Source: DATJFQ01 sp035492775
Lineage (GTDB): Bacteria; Acidobacteriota; Vicinamibacteria; Vicinamibacterales; 2-12-FULL-66-21
NCBI GenBank assembly: GCA_035492775.1
Contig: DATJIW010000103.1
Location: 1-64,000, forward strand
Length of the DNA stretch: 64,000 nucleotides
Reading direction: 5' to 3'
Positions 24,804 to 38,688 of the stretch are shown piece after piece (position 1 is the first letter of the stretch; every line of letters begins with the position of its first letter). A model generated the notes under the pieces. That model saw only the letters and a list, made by a program, of their open reading frames with translations, had not been told where the DNA came from and ran no database searches. The translations under genes and the position numbers were made by a program.

Positions 24804-25556
24804 GTGCGAGAGATCGAGATAGAGAGGTTCGAGATACGGTCGCCGCAATTGCGCAACAAGCGGTTCGTCGACGTATACCTGCCGGCGTCGTATTCCTGGG
24901 ACGGCAGACGACGATTCCCGGTGATCTACATGCAGGACGGGCAGAACCTGAGCGATCCGGCCATCGCGTTCGGCGGCAACACCTGGCGGCTGGAGGGAGC
25001 CCTCGGTGCGCTCGCGCAGGAGGGCACCGAGGCGGTGGTGGTCGGCGTTCACAACACCGGCGCGTCACGCCTCGGGGAATACAGCCCTTTTCGCGATCCG
25101 CGGCACGGCGGCGGGCGTGGCGAGCGATACGTCAGGTTCCTCGAGGAGACCGTCAAGCCGCGCGTCGATGCCCGGTATCGCGTACGCCGCGATCGCGACG
25201 CCACGATCGTGGCCGGATCCTCGATGGGCGGCCTGATCAGCCTCTATGCGTTTTTTCGCCGTCCGTCCGCGTTCGGCCGCGCCGCGGTCATGAGCCCGTC
25301 GATCTGGTTCGGGGCCCGGCGGATTCTCGAATTCGTGGAGTCGGCCCGCTTCACACGGGGACGGCTATACGTCGACGTCGGCACCGACGAAGGCGCCGGC
25401 ACGCTGCGCGATGCGAGGGCGCTCGCGCGTATCCTGCGCGCCAGGGGATACGGGGACGACTTCAAATACGTCGAAGCGGCAGGCCACAAGCATCGCGAGC
25501 AGGATTGGGCGAATCGGCTGCCGGGCGCGCTCGCGTTCCTGACAAGAGGGATCTAA
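24804..25556 (+). CDS. Esterase-D-like alpha/beta hydrolase (Fes/IroE-type fold)
   Basis: A 250-residue hydrolase. GTG 24804 is chosen because GGAGAGG (24791-24797) precedes it; the long upstream open frame is antisense to the other esterase. Fold markers: RFVDVYLPASYSWDGRRRFP, VIYMQDGQNL, the nucleophile Ser in IVAGSSMGGLISLY, Asp in YVDVGTDEGAG and His in AAGHKHREQDWANR. This is the same superfamily as the divergent neighbour but a different subgroup. The two may act on related esters. No leader sequence is seen. Confidence 0.8.
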   Translation: MREIEIERFEIRSPQLRNKRFVDVYLPASYSWDGRRRFPVIYMQDGQNLSDPAIAFGGNTWRLEGALGALAQEGTEAVVVGVHNTGASRLGEYSPFRDPRHGGGRGERYVRFLEETVKPRVDARYRVRRDRDATIVAGSSMGGLISLYAFFRRPSAFGRAAVMSPSIWFGARRILEFVESARFTRGRLYVDVGTDEGAGTLRDARALARILRARGYGDDFKYVEAAGHKHREQDWANRLPGALAFLTRGI

Positions 25557-25669
25557 GGAACGGCCGCCACGCATGTGGCGCAGGCGGTCTCTCTCGCTGA
25601 AGCGACGGCGGTCCACCGCAGTCCAGGTGGTCGGACCATCCGGCGGCGGATCTTTGCTATACACTGGCG

Positions 25670-26593
25670 ATGGTGCCACAGCTGAACCGCCGCGAATTCG
25701 TCGCGCTCTCTTCCGGCGCTCTCCTCGCCGGATTGACCGGACGTCTGCGCGCGAACGCAGGACAGGCGGCTCCGCCGACCCCGGTTTTCGCGCCCGTCCG
25801 GCGGAATGTGAACACGTTCACGGCCCGCGGCGGCACTATCGGCTGGCTGTCCAACAAGGATGCGTTGATCGTCATCGACACGCAGTATCCCGACAGTGCC
25901 AGACTTTGTCTCGACGGATTGAAGACGCACGCCACGCGGCCCGTCGACCTCGTCTTCAACACACACCACCACATCGACCACACGGGCGGCAACGGAGTGT
26001 TCCGCGCGGTCGCCAGGAAAATCATCGCGCAGGCTCACGTACCCGAATTGCAGAAGATGGCCGCGGCGCAGACGCCGAATGCCGAAGCGCCCGTGCTTCC
26101 CGACGCGACCTTCGATCAGACCTGGACGGAGAAGGCGGGGGACGAAACGATTGCGGGCCGCTACTACGGCCCGGGGCATACCGGCGGCGATGCGATTTAC
26201 CACTTCCAGCGCGCCGGCGTCGTCCACATGGGGGATCTGCTGTGGCTTCAGTTTCATCCGCGCGTCGACCGGCCCGCGGGCGCATCGATACAGAACTGGC
26301 TGAAAACCCTGGAGACCGTCGCGCGCCAGATGCCGCGCGACACGATCTACATCGCCGGTCATGCGAAGCAGGCCACGCCGGTGACGGCCGGCGTGAAAGA
26401 CGTGACCGGCTTCCGCGATTACTTCGACGCCGTCCTGTCGACGACGCGCAAGGGGATCGCGGATGGGAAATCGAAGGCGGAGGTCACCGCCTCGTCTTTG
26501 CCGCAGTTCGATTCCTATCAGTCGGCCGCGCCGGCATTGACGCTGGCGGCCGTGCTCGGCGTCGCATACGACGAACTGACGGCGGGCAAGTAA
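25670..26593 (+). CDS. Metallo-beta-lactamase-fold hydrolase, Tat-exported
   Basis: A 307-residue protein with an N-terminal twin-arginine leader (LNRREFVALSSGALLAGLTG) and an MBL core: VFNTHHHIDHTGGN (metal site), His in YYGPGHTGGDAIY, Asp in VVHMGDLLW and His in YIAGHAKQATP. The pattern fits the class-B/QuiP-like branch of exported MBL hydrolases. The substrate is unknown. The ATG is 113 bases after the esterase gene and lies just downstream of a TATACA box, suggesting its own promoter. It is unlike the other MBL protein in this window (15109-16023) outside the metal motif. Confidence 0.82.
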   Translation: MVPQLNRREFVALSSGALLAGLTGRLRANAGQAAPPTPVFAPVRRNVNTFTARGGTIGWLSNKDALIVIDTQYPDSARLCLDGLKTHATRPVDLVFNTHHHIDHTGGNGVFRAVARKIIAQAHVPELQKMAAAQTPNAEAPVLPDATFDQTWTEKAGDETIAGRYYGPGHTGGDAIYHFQRAGVVHMGDLLWLQFHPRVDRPAGASIQNWLKTLETVARQMPRDTIYIAGHAKQATPVTAGVKDVTGFRDYFDAVLSTTRKGIADGKSKAEVTASSLPQFDSYQSAAPALTLAAVLGVAYDELTAGK

Positions 26594-26618
26594 CGGCACG
26601 CGTCGACGGCGGTACTCC

Positions 26619-26876
26619 ATGGCCTCTCAGTCATCACCCCCCCGCGGGTCGTTTTCCGAAGACGCCCGGGAATCGCTCACCCTCGTACGGCGGGACGATC
26701 AGACGGTGAACGTCGTGCTCGTGGCGCTCACCGATGCCGTCGAACTCGAGGTGTGGGCGGACGGCAAGCTGCGCCGGCGGATGCGATTTCTTCGCGACAC
26801 CGAGGCGCGTAAGTACTCGGAGCGGATCAGCGCACGACTGGTGCGCCGCGGATACACCCCCGTTCTGCCGCAATAG
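26619..26876 (+). CDS. Small conserved-looking protein of unknown function
   Basis: An 85-residue protein beginning 25 bases after the MBL gene. After a polar N-terminus it reads as a compact alpha/beta unit: VNVVLVALTDAVELEVWADG, KLRRRMRFLRDTEARKYSER, ISARLVRRGYTP. Codon-position bias looks like a real gene (G/C at third positions). It has no signal peptide, no Cys and no membrane helix. It sits between the MBL hydrolase and the TauE/SafE permease and may belong to either transcript. I do not recognise the family. Confidence 0.55.
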   Translation: MASQSSPPRGSFSEDARESLTLVRRDDQTVNVVLVALTDAVELEVWADGKLRRRMRFLRDTEARKYSERISARLVRRGYTPVLPQ

Positions 26877-26906
26877 CCGGCTGAGCTGGTGTAAGCTCTC
26901 TCCTCA

Positions 26907-27809
26907 ATGAATCCCATTACCGGACTGCTCATCGCGCTCGTCGCGCTCAGTCTCGCGTACGTCGGCGGCTGGGGGCGGGCCATCGCTCAGGTGCGGCGCG
27001 AGAACACGGTGCCGCCCACTCCCGCGACGGATGCAGGCGTCCCCTCGGGCACGCAGATGGGCGTCGGCGCGCTCACGAACTTCCTCGATACGCTCGGTAT
27101 CGGCTCGTTCGCAACCACGACCGCGATTTTCCGCGCGTTGAAAATGGTGCCGGACCGCATCATTCCGGGTACGTTGAACGCCGGTCATACGCTGCCGACC
27201 GTGGTGGAAGCATTCGCGTATATGGCGTTCATCCCGGTGGACGTGCTGACGCTCTTCTCGATGATTGCGGCCGCGGTGCTTGGTGCGTGGCTCGGCGCGG
27301 GCGTGGTCGCCCACTGGCCGAAGCGCAAGGTCCAGATCGGAATGGGCGTCGCGCTGCTCGCAGCCGCGGCGCTGATGCTGATGACGCAGTTGAATCTGTT
27401 CCCGGGAGGCGGCGACGCGATCGGCGTTCGCGACCTGAAGCTCGTGCTCGCCGTCGGCGGCAACTTCGCGCTTGGCGCGCTGATGACGCTCGGGATCGGG
27501 CTCTACGCCCCCTGCATGATCCTGGTCAGCCTGCTCGGCATGAATCCGACCGCCGCGTTCCCGATCATGATGGGATCCTGCGCGTTCCTGATGCCGATCG
27601 GCAGCCTGCGGTTCATCCGCGAACGCGCCTACAGCCTGCGCGCGGCGCTGGGTCTCGCGATCGGCGGCATCCCCGGCGTCCTCGTTGCCGCCTATGTCGT
27701 CAAGTCGCTCCCGCTCTATGCGGTCCGGTGGCTGGTAATTGTGGTCGTCGTCTATACCGCCGTGACGCTGCTCATGTCGGCAGGCCGGTCGGAGGAACCG
27801 CGCGCGTAG
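26907..27809 (+). CDS. TauE/SafE-family permease
   Basis: A 300-residue inner-membrane protein with about eight helices. The motif GALTNFLDTLGIGSFATTTA near residue 52 and the mirrored second half (LAVGGNFALGALMTLGIGLY, then GMNPTAAFPIMMGSCAF) are the repeated signature of the TauE/SafE (DUF81) exporter family. Related proteins move sulfite, sulfoacetate or other small organic anions. The substrate is not predictable here. Transcription probably starts close to the ATG: a TGTAAGCT box lies about 15 bases upstream and no ribosome site is seen. Confidence 0.87.
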   Translation: MNPITGLLIALVALSLAYVGGWGRAIAQVRRENTVPPTPATDAGVPSGTQMGVGALTNFLDTLGIGSFATTTAIFRALKMVPDRIIPGTLNAGHTLPTVVEAFAYMAFIPVDVLTLFSMIAAAVLGAWLGAGVVAHWPKRKVQIGMGVALLAAAALMLMTQLNLFPGGGDAIGVRDLKLVLAVGGNFALGALMTLGIGLYAPCMILVSLLGMNPTAAFPIMMGSCAFLMPIGSLRFIRERAYSLRAALGLAIGGIPGVLVAAYVVKSLPLYAVRWLVIVVVVYTAVTLLMSAGRSEEPRA

Positions 27810-27822
27810 GGCCGGGCCTGCG

Positions 27823-31377
<3,555 letters not shown>

Positions 31378-31395
31378 AAGGGCCTCGTAGGCAGT

Positions 31396-33435
31396 TTACG
31401 CCTTCGACAAGTGGTTGGACAGGAGCGTCTCTCCCATCAGCAGAAGTCCGGCGGCGAGGAGCAGGTACCACCAGATACGCTGCGCCTCCGCCTGGGCGTC
31501 GGCCGTGGGACGCGGGCCCGCCGCGGCCTGCGCGTCGCCGACGCGCCCCGTGATTGCCGCGATCAATTCCTTTGGATCGATCGGTGTCAGGTCGGCTTCG
31601 CCTGGATCCACGTTGCTCGCGATTGTCACGGCCGAATCAGCCGGGGCTCCCTGCGTGCGGACGTCATAGAAGCCCTGTTCGGCGAGCTCGAGCGCGCCGT
31701 CTTCCGCCGCCAGCGACACATGTGCGCCCGAGGGGGCGATTGCGACGGTCTCGACTCTCGCCTTCCCACCCTGGGTTCGTGGAGCGGGCACGGCAACGAC
31801 CTGCCCGACCATCGAGGACGCCGGCCGCTCCGAAAAGTCGGCGAGATACTTCACGGCGGACTGCAGGAAGGGCAGGAACACCGGTTTCACCGGCAGATCC
31901 GTCCAGCCGAGATCGAGCGTCGACGTCCACAGCAGCACGCGTCCGCTGCCCGACCGCTTCTCCACCAGCGCCGGCGCGCCGTCGTCGAACCGCGCCAGCG
32001 CTCGCACGTCGGTCCGATCCAATGCGCGATAGGCGTAGAACCGCGGCGCCGAGAAGTCTCCGCTGCGTGGCGCGCGGAATATCTCGAAGACCGGATGACT
32101 GTACTCCAGTCCGCCGAGGCGCAGGGGCGCACCCGTTGTGCGATCGACGATTCCGGCGGGCATTGCCGGGAGCACATCCTTCGACGCCGATGGCCATGTC
32201 GCGTGCGGCCCGGCGGCCACGAACAGGCCTCCTCCGCCGGCAACGAACCGCTGCAGACGCGCGGCAAGCGCGTCCGATACCGGAATGTCATTGAGCAGAA
32301 TCACCGCGCCGCTGGCGAAGTCGGCGTCAGCCAGGGTCTCCGGTGTGCGGTTGACGACGTCGACGCGCGGCTGTTCGCCGATTGCGGCCGCACGGCCGGC
32401 ATAGAACGCCTCGCGCTCGGCGCCCGTCCGATCGACGATCGCGAAGTGGACGGGTTCGAGCGGCGACGCGATGAAGAACGACACGTTGTCTCGGGCGAGA
32501 CCGTCGGCAGGAATGCGGACCGTTCCGCGCATGTTCCGTGACGCGACCGTGAACGGCGCGAACGTGACGCTCGCCGACCCGTTCGCCCCGACCTCGACAT
32601 TCTGCGTCTGGACCGATCGCCCGCTGATCTCCAGCGTGACCGGCACGCGGGCGGCAGAGGCACCGTGATTAACCACACCCGCCGTGACGGCAACACGGTC
32701 CTGATTTTCGAAGCGCGTGCGCTGGAGCGTCGCCGGCAGCGCGGTGAGGTTTGGCTGGCCGTTCGACGTCACGGCTATCGGCGTCACGACGGTCCGGTCC
32801 GGCAGCCGGACGTCGTCCTTGCCCGCGGACGAGTCCCAGCCGCGCCGCTGGAAATCGCTGATGAGAACAACCTCGCGGCGCGGGAGCGCCGATTCGGAGA
32901 GGAGACTGCCGGCCAGCTTCAGCGCGGGCGCGAATCGCGTTGCACCGGGCCCCGGCGACGCCGCCGTCAGCGCCGACGAGAGCTCCGCCCGGTTCGTGCT
33001 GGATCGCACGGCAGCATTCGCGCCGTCGCTGAAGAAAATGAGCGACGCACGATCTCCGGGAGCAAGCCCGTTGATCGTTGTACGCGCGGCATCGCGCGCG
33101 CGCGACCATCGATCGGCGTACCCCATGCTGTAAGACGTGTCGACCAGGATCGCCACCTCACGCGTACCGTTCTGTGTGGCCGCCGCCAGCGCGTCGCGGC
33201 GGAAGAACGGGCGCGCGAACGCAAACACGATCAGCGCCAGCGCGGCCAGACGCATGAGCAGGAGCGCCCAATGCCGGATCCGCCGCCGGCGGACGGACCG
33301 ATACGGGATACGCCGCAGGAACATCAGGGACGGGAACTCGACGACGCGGTTCTTTTCCCGCTGGATCAGGTGGATCAGGATGGGGATCGCGAGCGCTGCG
33401 AGAGCCGCGAGCACGAACGGCGCGACGAGTCCCAT
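31396..33435 (-). CDS. BatA-like protein with von Willebrand factor A domain
   Basis: A 679-residue protein. I take the ATG at 33435, two bases after the stop of the DUF58 gene; the long upstream extension is antisense to that gene. The N-terminus is the aerotolerance-regulator type: LAALAIPILIHLIQREKNR, then EFPSLMFLRRI. A vWA domain follows with an intact MIDAS (ILVDTSYSMG, DxSxS) at about residues 90-270, then long Ig-like regions and a glutamine-amidotransferase-like end (AVILLNDIPV, GGGLFVAAGPHATWP). A C-terminal membrane helix (WYLLLAAGLLLMGETLL) closes it. It should form the metal-binding partner of the MoxR ATPase. Confidence 0.85.
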   Translation of the reverse strand: MGLVAPFVLAALAALAIPILIHLIQREKNRVVEFPSLMFLRRIPYRSVRRRRIRHWALLLMRLAALALIVFAFARPFFRRDALAAATQNGTREVAILVDTSYSMGYADRWSRARDAARTTINGLAPGDRASLIFFSDGANAAVRSSTNRAELSSALTAASPGPGATRFAPALKLAGSLLSESALPRREVVLISDFQRRGWDSSAGKDDVRLPDRTVVTPIAVTSNGQPNLTALPATLQRTRFENQDRVAVTAGVVNHGASAARVPVTLEISGRSVQTQNVEVGANGSASVTFAPFTVASRNMRGTVRIPADGLARDNVSFFIASPLEPVHFAIVDRTGAEREAFYAGRAAAIGEQPRVDVVNRTPETLADADFASGAVILLNDIPVSDALAARLQRFVAGGGGLFVAAGPHATWPSASKDVLPAMPAGIVDRTTGAPLRLGGLEYSHPVFEIFRAPRSGDFSAPRFYAYRALDRTDVRALARFDDGAPALVEKRSGSGRVLLWTSTLDLGWTDLPVKPVFLPFLQSAVKYLADFSERPASSMVGQVVAVPAPRTQGGKARVETVAIAPSGAHVSLAAEDGALELAEQGFYDVRTQGAPADSAVTIASNVDPGEADLTPIDPKELIAAITGRVGDAQAAAGPRPTADAQAEAQRIWWYLLLAAGLLLMGETLLSNHLSKA

Positions 33436-33437
33436 GA

Positions 33438-34358
33438 TCAGCGCACCCGCGCCAGCCGCTGGCGCGCGGAAAGATAGTTGAAGAGCGCGGCATCGAGCGG
33501 CGCCGACGTGTTCAGCAGCGCGTAATCGACGCGCAGCTCGGCGCATTTCGATGCAAGAGCTTCGCTGTGCGCGCGGATGAGCGCGCGGTACTGCTCCGCA
33601 AGGGCCTCGGGAACGACGGGAATCTGCTCGCCCGTCTCGAGGTCCTCGAACGCCGATGCATCGTCGTAACCAAACTCTATTTCCGCCGGGTCGAGCACGT
33701 GGAAGACGACGATGTCATGTCCGCGGAAGCGCAGCGGCCCGATCGCCTCCAGAACCTGCTGCGGATCTTCATAGAGATCCGAGATCAGGACGAGCATTCC
33801 CCTCCGGCCGAAATGTTCGGCCAACGCCTTCAGCGGCGGACCCAGCTGTCCGGGTTTTTGCGGCACGACACGATCGAGGACGTGCAGGACGACGTCCATA
33901 TGCTTCGCCGACGGCGGGACGTGCTCGACGATCGTTTCGTCGAACACCACGAGGCCCACGCGGTCGCGCTGACGGTGCACGAGATACGTCAGGCAGCCCG
34001 CGAGCATCTTGGCGTACTCGAGCTTCGTGATGCCGCGGCTGCCGAACCCCATCGACTTCGATGCGTCGAGCAGCACCGCAAAGTTCGCGTTCGAGTCCGC
34101 TTCGTACTCCTTCACGTAGAAACGGTCGGTGCGCGCAAAGAGACGCCAGTCGACGCGCCGGATGTCATCGCCGGGCGTGTAGCCGCGGTGCTCGGCAAAG
34201 TCCACCGATGCGCCGAAGTACGGTGAACGGTGCAGCCCGTTTATGAACCCGTTGACGACCGAGCGCGCGACGAGCTCCAGGTTGCCGATCCGCGCAAGGA
34301 CGACGGGGTCGACGAAGCGGGCGCCCACCAATCCGCCGGGAGATGTGGCTCGTGCCAT
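33438..34358 (-). CDS. DUF58-domain protein
   Basis: A 306-residue protein of the DUF58 family, the usual companion of MoxR ATPases. The characteristic block GYTPGDDIRRVDWRLFARTD is followed by the vWA-like half with its metal site LLDASKSMGFG and the conserved VGLVVFDETI. No membrane helix is evident, so it is probably cytoplasmic, linking MoxR to the membrane vWA proteins. It sits 19 bases after moxR and 2 before the BatA-like gene. Confidence 0.88.
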   Translation of the reverse strand: MARATSPGGLVGARFVDPVVLARIGNLELVARSVVNGFINGLHRSPYFGASVDFAEHRGYTPGDDIRRVDWRLFARTDRFYVKEYEADSNANFAVLLDASKSMGFGSRGITKLEYAKMLAGCLTYLVHRQRDRVGLVVFDETIVEHVPPSAKHMDVVLHVLDRVVPQKPGQLGPPLKALAEHFGRRGMLVLISDLYEDPQQVLEAIGPLRFRGHDIVVFHVLDPAEIEFGYDDASAFEDLETGEQIPVVPEALAEQYRALIRAHSEALASKCAELRVDYALLNTSAPLDAALFNYLSARQRLARVR

Positions 34359-34377
34359 GTGCTCACCGCAAACGCAT

Positions 34378-35408
<1,031 letters not shown>

Positions 35409-35412
<4 letters not shown>

Positions 35413-36314
35413 TTGCCCTTCCCTTCCGCCTCGCGGATCTGCCGCGACTTCTCGGCCAGCTCGGTTGCCAGCTTCTCGAGTTCCGCCGCGTATTTGTCGG
35501 GGTCCATGCTGCTCTTCAAAAGCTTGAGCGACTCGATTCGCTGTTCGAGCTGTTGGCGCTCGACGTAGAGCGTCCGGAGCCGTGGATCTGCCGGAAGCGC
35601 CGCGTGCGCCGTCGACCCGAGCGAGACGAGCGCCGCCCGGGACGTGTCATCGATGATTGCGTGCTCCGTCTGCATAATGCCTTCGCGCTGGAACGACGCC
35701 TCGACCTGCTGTTTTGCGAACTCGAACGCTTCGAGGATCGTGACCTTGCCGTCGCGGTTCGTGTCGGCCGCTTCGTTCGAAAAGGCGTCCACGAACGGCC
35801 CACCGAACAGCGTCGCATACTTCTCGGCCCCGTTGCGCGTCGCGGCCACGATGACGCGGCCCGGCCCGGACAGCGCTTCGACGAACGGACCGCTGGCGCT
35901 CGCGGTGTCCACGAACACGAGGCGGCCGGATTTCAGCTTCGACAGCAGCGGCGCAAAGTCCTGCGGCGTCATGTCCGGCCCGGGCAGGTTGAACTTCGCG
36001 GTCGACCCGTCGAACGTGCCGTGCCCGAACAGCACGATCATGATCGTGTCGTCCGGCCCGGCAGCCTGCAGCGACGTCAACGCTTTCGTCACGGCCGCAC
36101 GGGTCGCAGCATCGCCGCTGAGCGTCTGAATCTGCTCTGTCGGCACGCCGAGGCGGTCGGATGCCGCGGCCGCCAGCGTCTTCGCCCACTTGTCGAACAG
36201 CTCGCCGTGCTCCGGATCACCGGCGAGCCCGACGACGATCAATAAATGTGACGACTGCGCAGACGCGATCGGCGGCGCGCACAGAAGGAACGCCAGCGCG
36301 AGCCATGCCCTCAC
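35409..36314 (-). CDS. Secreted caspase-fold (C13-like) protein without catalytic Cys; EF-hand loop
   Basis: A 301-residue exported protein. GTG 36314 is chosen because it overlaps the upstream stop (GTGA) and starts a good signal peptide (MRAWLALAFLLCAPPIASAQ). The core resembles caspase/legumain-like (C13) peptidases: histidine region MIVLFGHGTFDG and, after a strand, VFVDTASASGPFVEAL where the active enzymes have Cys. No cysteine remains in the mature protein, so it is probably non-catalytic. A canonical EF-hand loop DTNRDGKVTILE follows, then a coiled coil. Its place inside a MoxR/vWA operon is unusual and suggests a binding or scaffolding role. Confidence 0.7.
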
Positions 36315-38587
36315 GCGAGCCTCCACACGCGCCGGAGCCCCCACTCGGTGCAGACCAGCAGCAGGAACGCGACGAGCAGCACCGGCATGTGCCACAACTC
36401 CCGTTCTTCGACCGCCGTCACGCCGCGGCCCGAATACTTCATGTCCTCCGGCAGTGCAGCCATCGTCCGGGACGTGTAGAAGCGGCCGCCCGTCTCCTCC
36501 GCGATCCGCCGCAGCATCGGCGCGTGCATCGCCGCGTCGAAATACTCCGCGTCGTCAGGCGCGGCGCGGACGTGCATGGTCGAGGACCCGATTGTCTTGC
36601 CATCCCGCGTGGCATCCACGGTGGCTTGGTACCATCCGGCAACGTCGGTCGCGAAGGTTGCGCGGTACTCTCCATTGCGCTCGCCAGTCCAGACCATGGG
36701 GACGTCCGTCGTCTGGCCCGATGGCGACGATACGTGCGCGACGACCTGCGCGTCGTTCAAGTCGACGAAGCGGTTGTCTGCGACGTTGGCCGTGAAGGCG
36801 ACCCGCTGTCCCGGCTCGACGCGATCGGCCGCCGGCTGGCATTCCACCTGATCGGCAACGCCGTCGACCAGCCATCGCAGCATCTGCCGCCAGAAATTCT
36901 CGTGTGTCTTGTCGCCTGCGCGGATCGATGCATCCATCTGCCAGTGCCAGGAATCCTGAACGGGGAAGGCGATCGATTTGCCGCGTCCATACCTTTCGTA
37001 CGCAAGGACGACGCGATCGCGGCGGCGTTCGTCGGTGGCCGACAGGAGTACGGTCGCGCCGGGCTTGATGGCGTCGACGAAGTTGACGGACGTGAGCGGG
37101 GGCAGCGACTTCCATCGATCCGCTGAAGCTTCGAGCGTTTCGCCGAGCTGCGTCACCGCGTGCGCTTCACCGGCGCGGGTCGGACGCACTTTCAGCTCGG
37201 CCAGCGACGGCGTTGTCTTGCCCGAGGCGAGCGTCACCGGCATTGCGTCGGCCAGCGGCGTGCCGGCGTACCCACCCTCGGCAAAGGCCCGCGGACCGCC
37301 GAGCAGCAGCAGCCCGCCGCCGCGCACGTCCACGAACTCCGCGAGCATGCGCAGCTGATCCGCCGTGAACGCACTCGCCTCGATGCTGCCGAGGATGACG
37401 GCGCGATAGGCGAACAGCTCTTCGCGCGTCCGGGGAAAGCCCGCCACCAGTTCGTCGGGGCCGTCGACCCCAAGGCGCAGGTATTTGTTGTCGGCCGTCC
37501 GCTGCAGCGTGACGAGCTGGAGGTTCGGGTCGTCGGCGACCGCCCTGCTGACGAACTTCATCTCCCAGCGAGGCTCACCTTCGACATACAGGATCCGCTC
37601 GCGTCGATCGCGGACATCGATCTGGACGTCGCGTTGATTGTTCTGGGTGACCACTTCGCCCGGCTGCGGCGCGATCTTCAGACGGAACACACGCGGGCCC
37701 GCATCCGATGCAGTGAAGCGCACGCGTACGGCGAGCGGGTCGCCATCCGAGGGAAGCCGCACCGGCTGTGAGCCCACGATGCGCCCGCCGTCTTCGACGT
37801 CGAGCGTTACCGTCTGTCCTGCGTAACCCGTCTGCGTGACGATCGCATCGACGAGCAGAGACGAGCCCTTCAGCGCCGTTCGCGGCGTCGAAACGCGGCC
37901 AATCTGGATATCCCGGCTCAGCGCTTCCTGCCCGACGCCGACGGTGAACACCGGCAGCGCATCGGCTTTCGACGACAGCAGGGCGTCCGCCACTGACGCA
38001 TTGGTCGTGTCGGCGCCATCGCTCACGATGACCAGACCTGAGACGGGAAGGCCGGCGAGCTCCTGGCGCGCGCTCTCGATGGCCGACGCGAGGCGCGTCT
38101 GCGTGCCCTCGAACGCGAGTTGGGAGCCGCCGCTGATTCGAGACAGCGCCGACGAGAACTTGAAGGTGCGCACCAGGAACTTGTCGCTCAGCGACTGCAT
38201 GACAGCGCTGCCCCCGTCGCCGAAATTCCGCCGCGCAAAATCGCCCCGGGTGCCGCCTTCATCCGCAATCTGCATGCTCCGGGAATCGTCGATCAGCACC
38301 CCGACGACGTTCTGCTGCGACACGGCTGCCTTCACGATGAGGACGGGGCGGAACAAGCAGAACAGGATGACCGCCAGCGCGGCCATGCGGATCGCGGCGA
38401 GAACGGCACGCCGGCGCCAGTCGACGCGCGAGCGCAGCAGCCGATAGCTGACGAACGCGAGCACGATCGCCGCCAGGATCACGAGGGCCGCCGGGGAGGC
38501 GCCGGCTGGCGGCGAAAAACGGAAATCGCCCTGCCGGAACACAGTCGGCCGGTAGTCGAAGAGAAACTGGAAGAGCGATTCGAACAC
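36311..38587 (-). CDS. Membrane protein with von Willebrand factor A and glutamine-amidotransferase-like domains
   Basis: A 758-residue protein, first gene of the operon. Two N-terminal membrane helices (about 33-52 and 62-82) are followed by a vWA domain with an intact metal site (GVLIDDSRSM), then Ig-like regions and a class-I glutamine-amidotransferase-like domain (ILYVEGEPRWEMKF, AEFVDVRGGGLLLLGGPRAF). A final helix (LLVAFLLLVCTEWGLRRVW) near the C-terminus anchors it again. Such proteins partner MoxR ATPases; here it overlaps the pseudo-caspase gene by four bases. The amidotransferase-like part lacks an obvious nucleophile Cys in the usual place, so it is likely structural. Confidence 0.8.
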   Translation of the reverse strand: MFESLFQFLFDYRPTVFRQGDFRFSPPAGASPAALVILAAIVLAFVSYRLLRSRVDWRRRAVLAAIRMAALAVILFCLFRPVLIVKAAVSQQNVVGVLIDDSRSMQIADEGGTRGDFARRNFGDGGSAVMQSLSDKFLVRTFKFSSALSRISGGSQLAFEGTQTRLASAIESARQELAGLPVSGLVIVSDGADTTNASVADALLSSKADALPVFTVGVGQEALSRDIQIGRVSTPRTALKGSSLLVDAIVTQTGYAGQTVTLDVEDGGRIVGSQPVRLPSDGDPLAVRVRFTASDAGPRVFRLKIAPQPGEVVTQNNQRDVQIDVRDRRERILYVEGEPRWEMKFVSRAVADDPNLQLVTLQRTADNKYLRLGVDGPDELVAGFPRTREELFAYRAVILGSIEASAFTADQLRMLAEFVDVRGGGLLLLGGPRAFAEGGYAGTPLADAMPVTLASGKTTPSLAELKVRPTRAGEAHAVTQLGETLEASADRWKSLPPLTSVNFVDAIKPGATVLLSATDERRRDRVVLAYERYGRGKSIAFPVQDSWHWQMDASIRAGDKTHENFWRQMLRWLVDGVADQVECQPAADRVEPGQRVAFTANVADNRFVDLNDAQVVAHVSSPSGQTTDVPMVWTGERNGEYRATFATDVAGWYQATVDATRDGKTIGSSTMHVRAAPDDAEYFDAAMHAPMLRRIAEETGGRFYTSRTMAALPEDMKYSGRGVTAVEERELWHMPVLLVAFLLLVCTEWGLRRVWRLA

Positions 38588-38667
38588 GAGGTTTTTAGTC
38601 CCCGGCAGTGACCGTTGTGTGTAAGACGTCCTGTGGGGACGTTTAGCCTACTCTCATGCGCCTTCGG

Positions 38668-38685
38668 GCAGCCCGCGCGGGCTGC
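38668..38685. repeat. 18-bp perfect palindrome between operons
   Basis: GCAGCCCGCGCGGGCTGC is a perfect palindrome directly after the stop of the molybdenum-hydroxylase gene (minus strand). As RNA it folds into a 7-bp stem with a GCGC loop. There is no T-run, so it may be a terminator stem, an RNA-stability element or a protein site. A further short inverted repeat (ACGTCC 38626-38631 and GGACGT 38637-38642) lies in the leader of the MoxR operon. Confidence 0.5.
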
Positions 38686-38688
38686 AAT

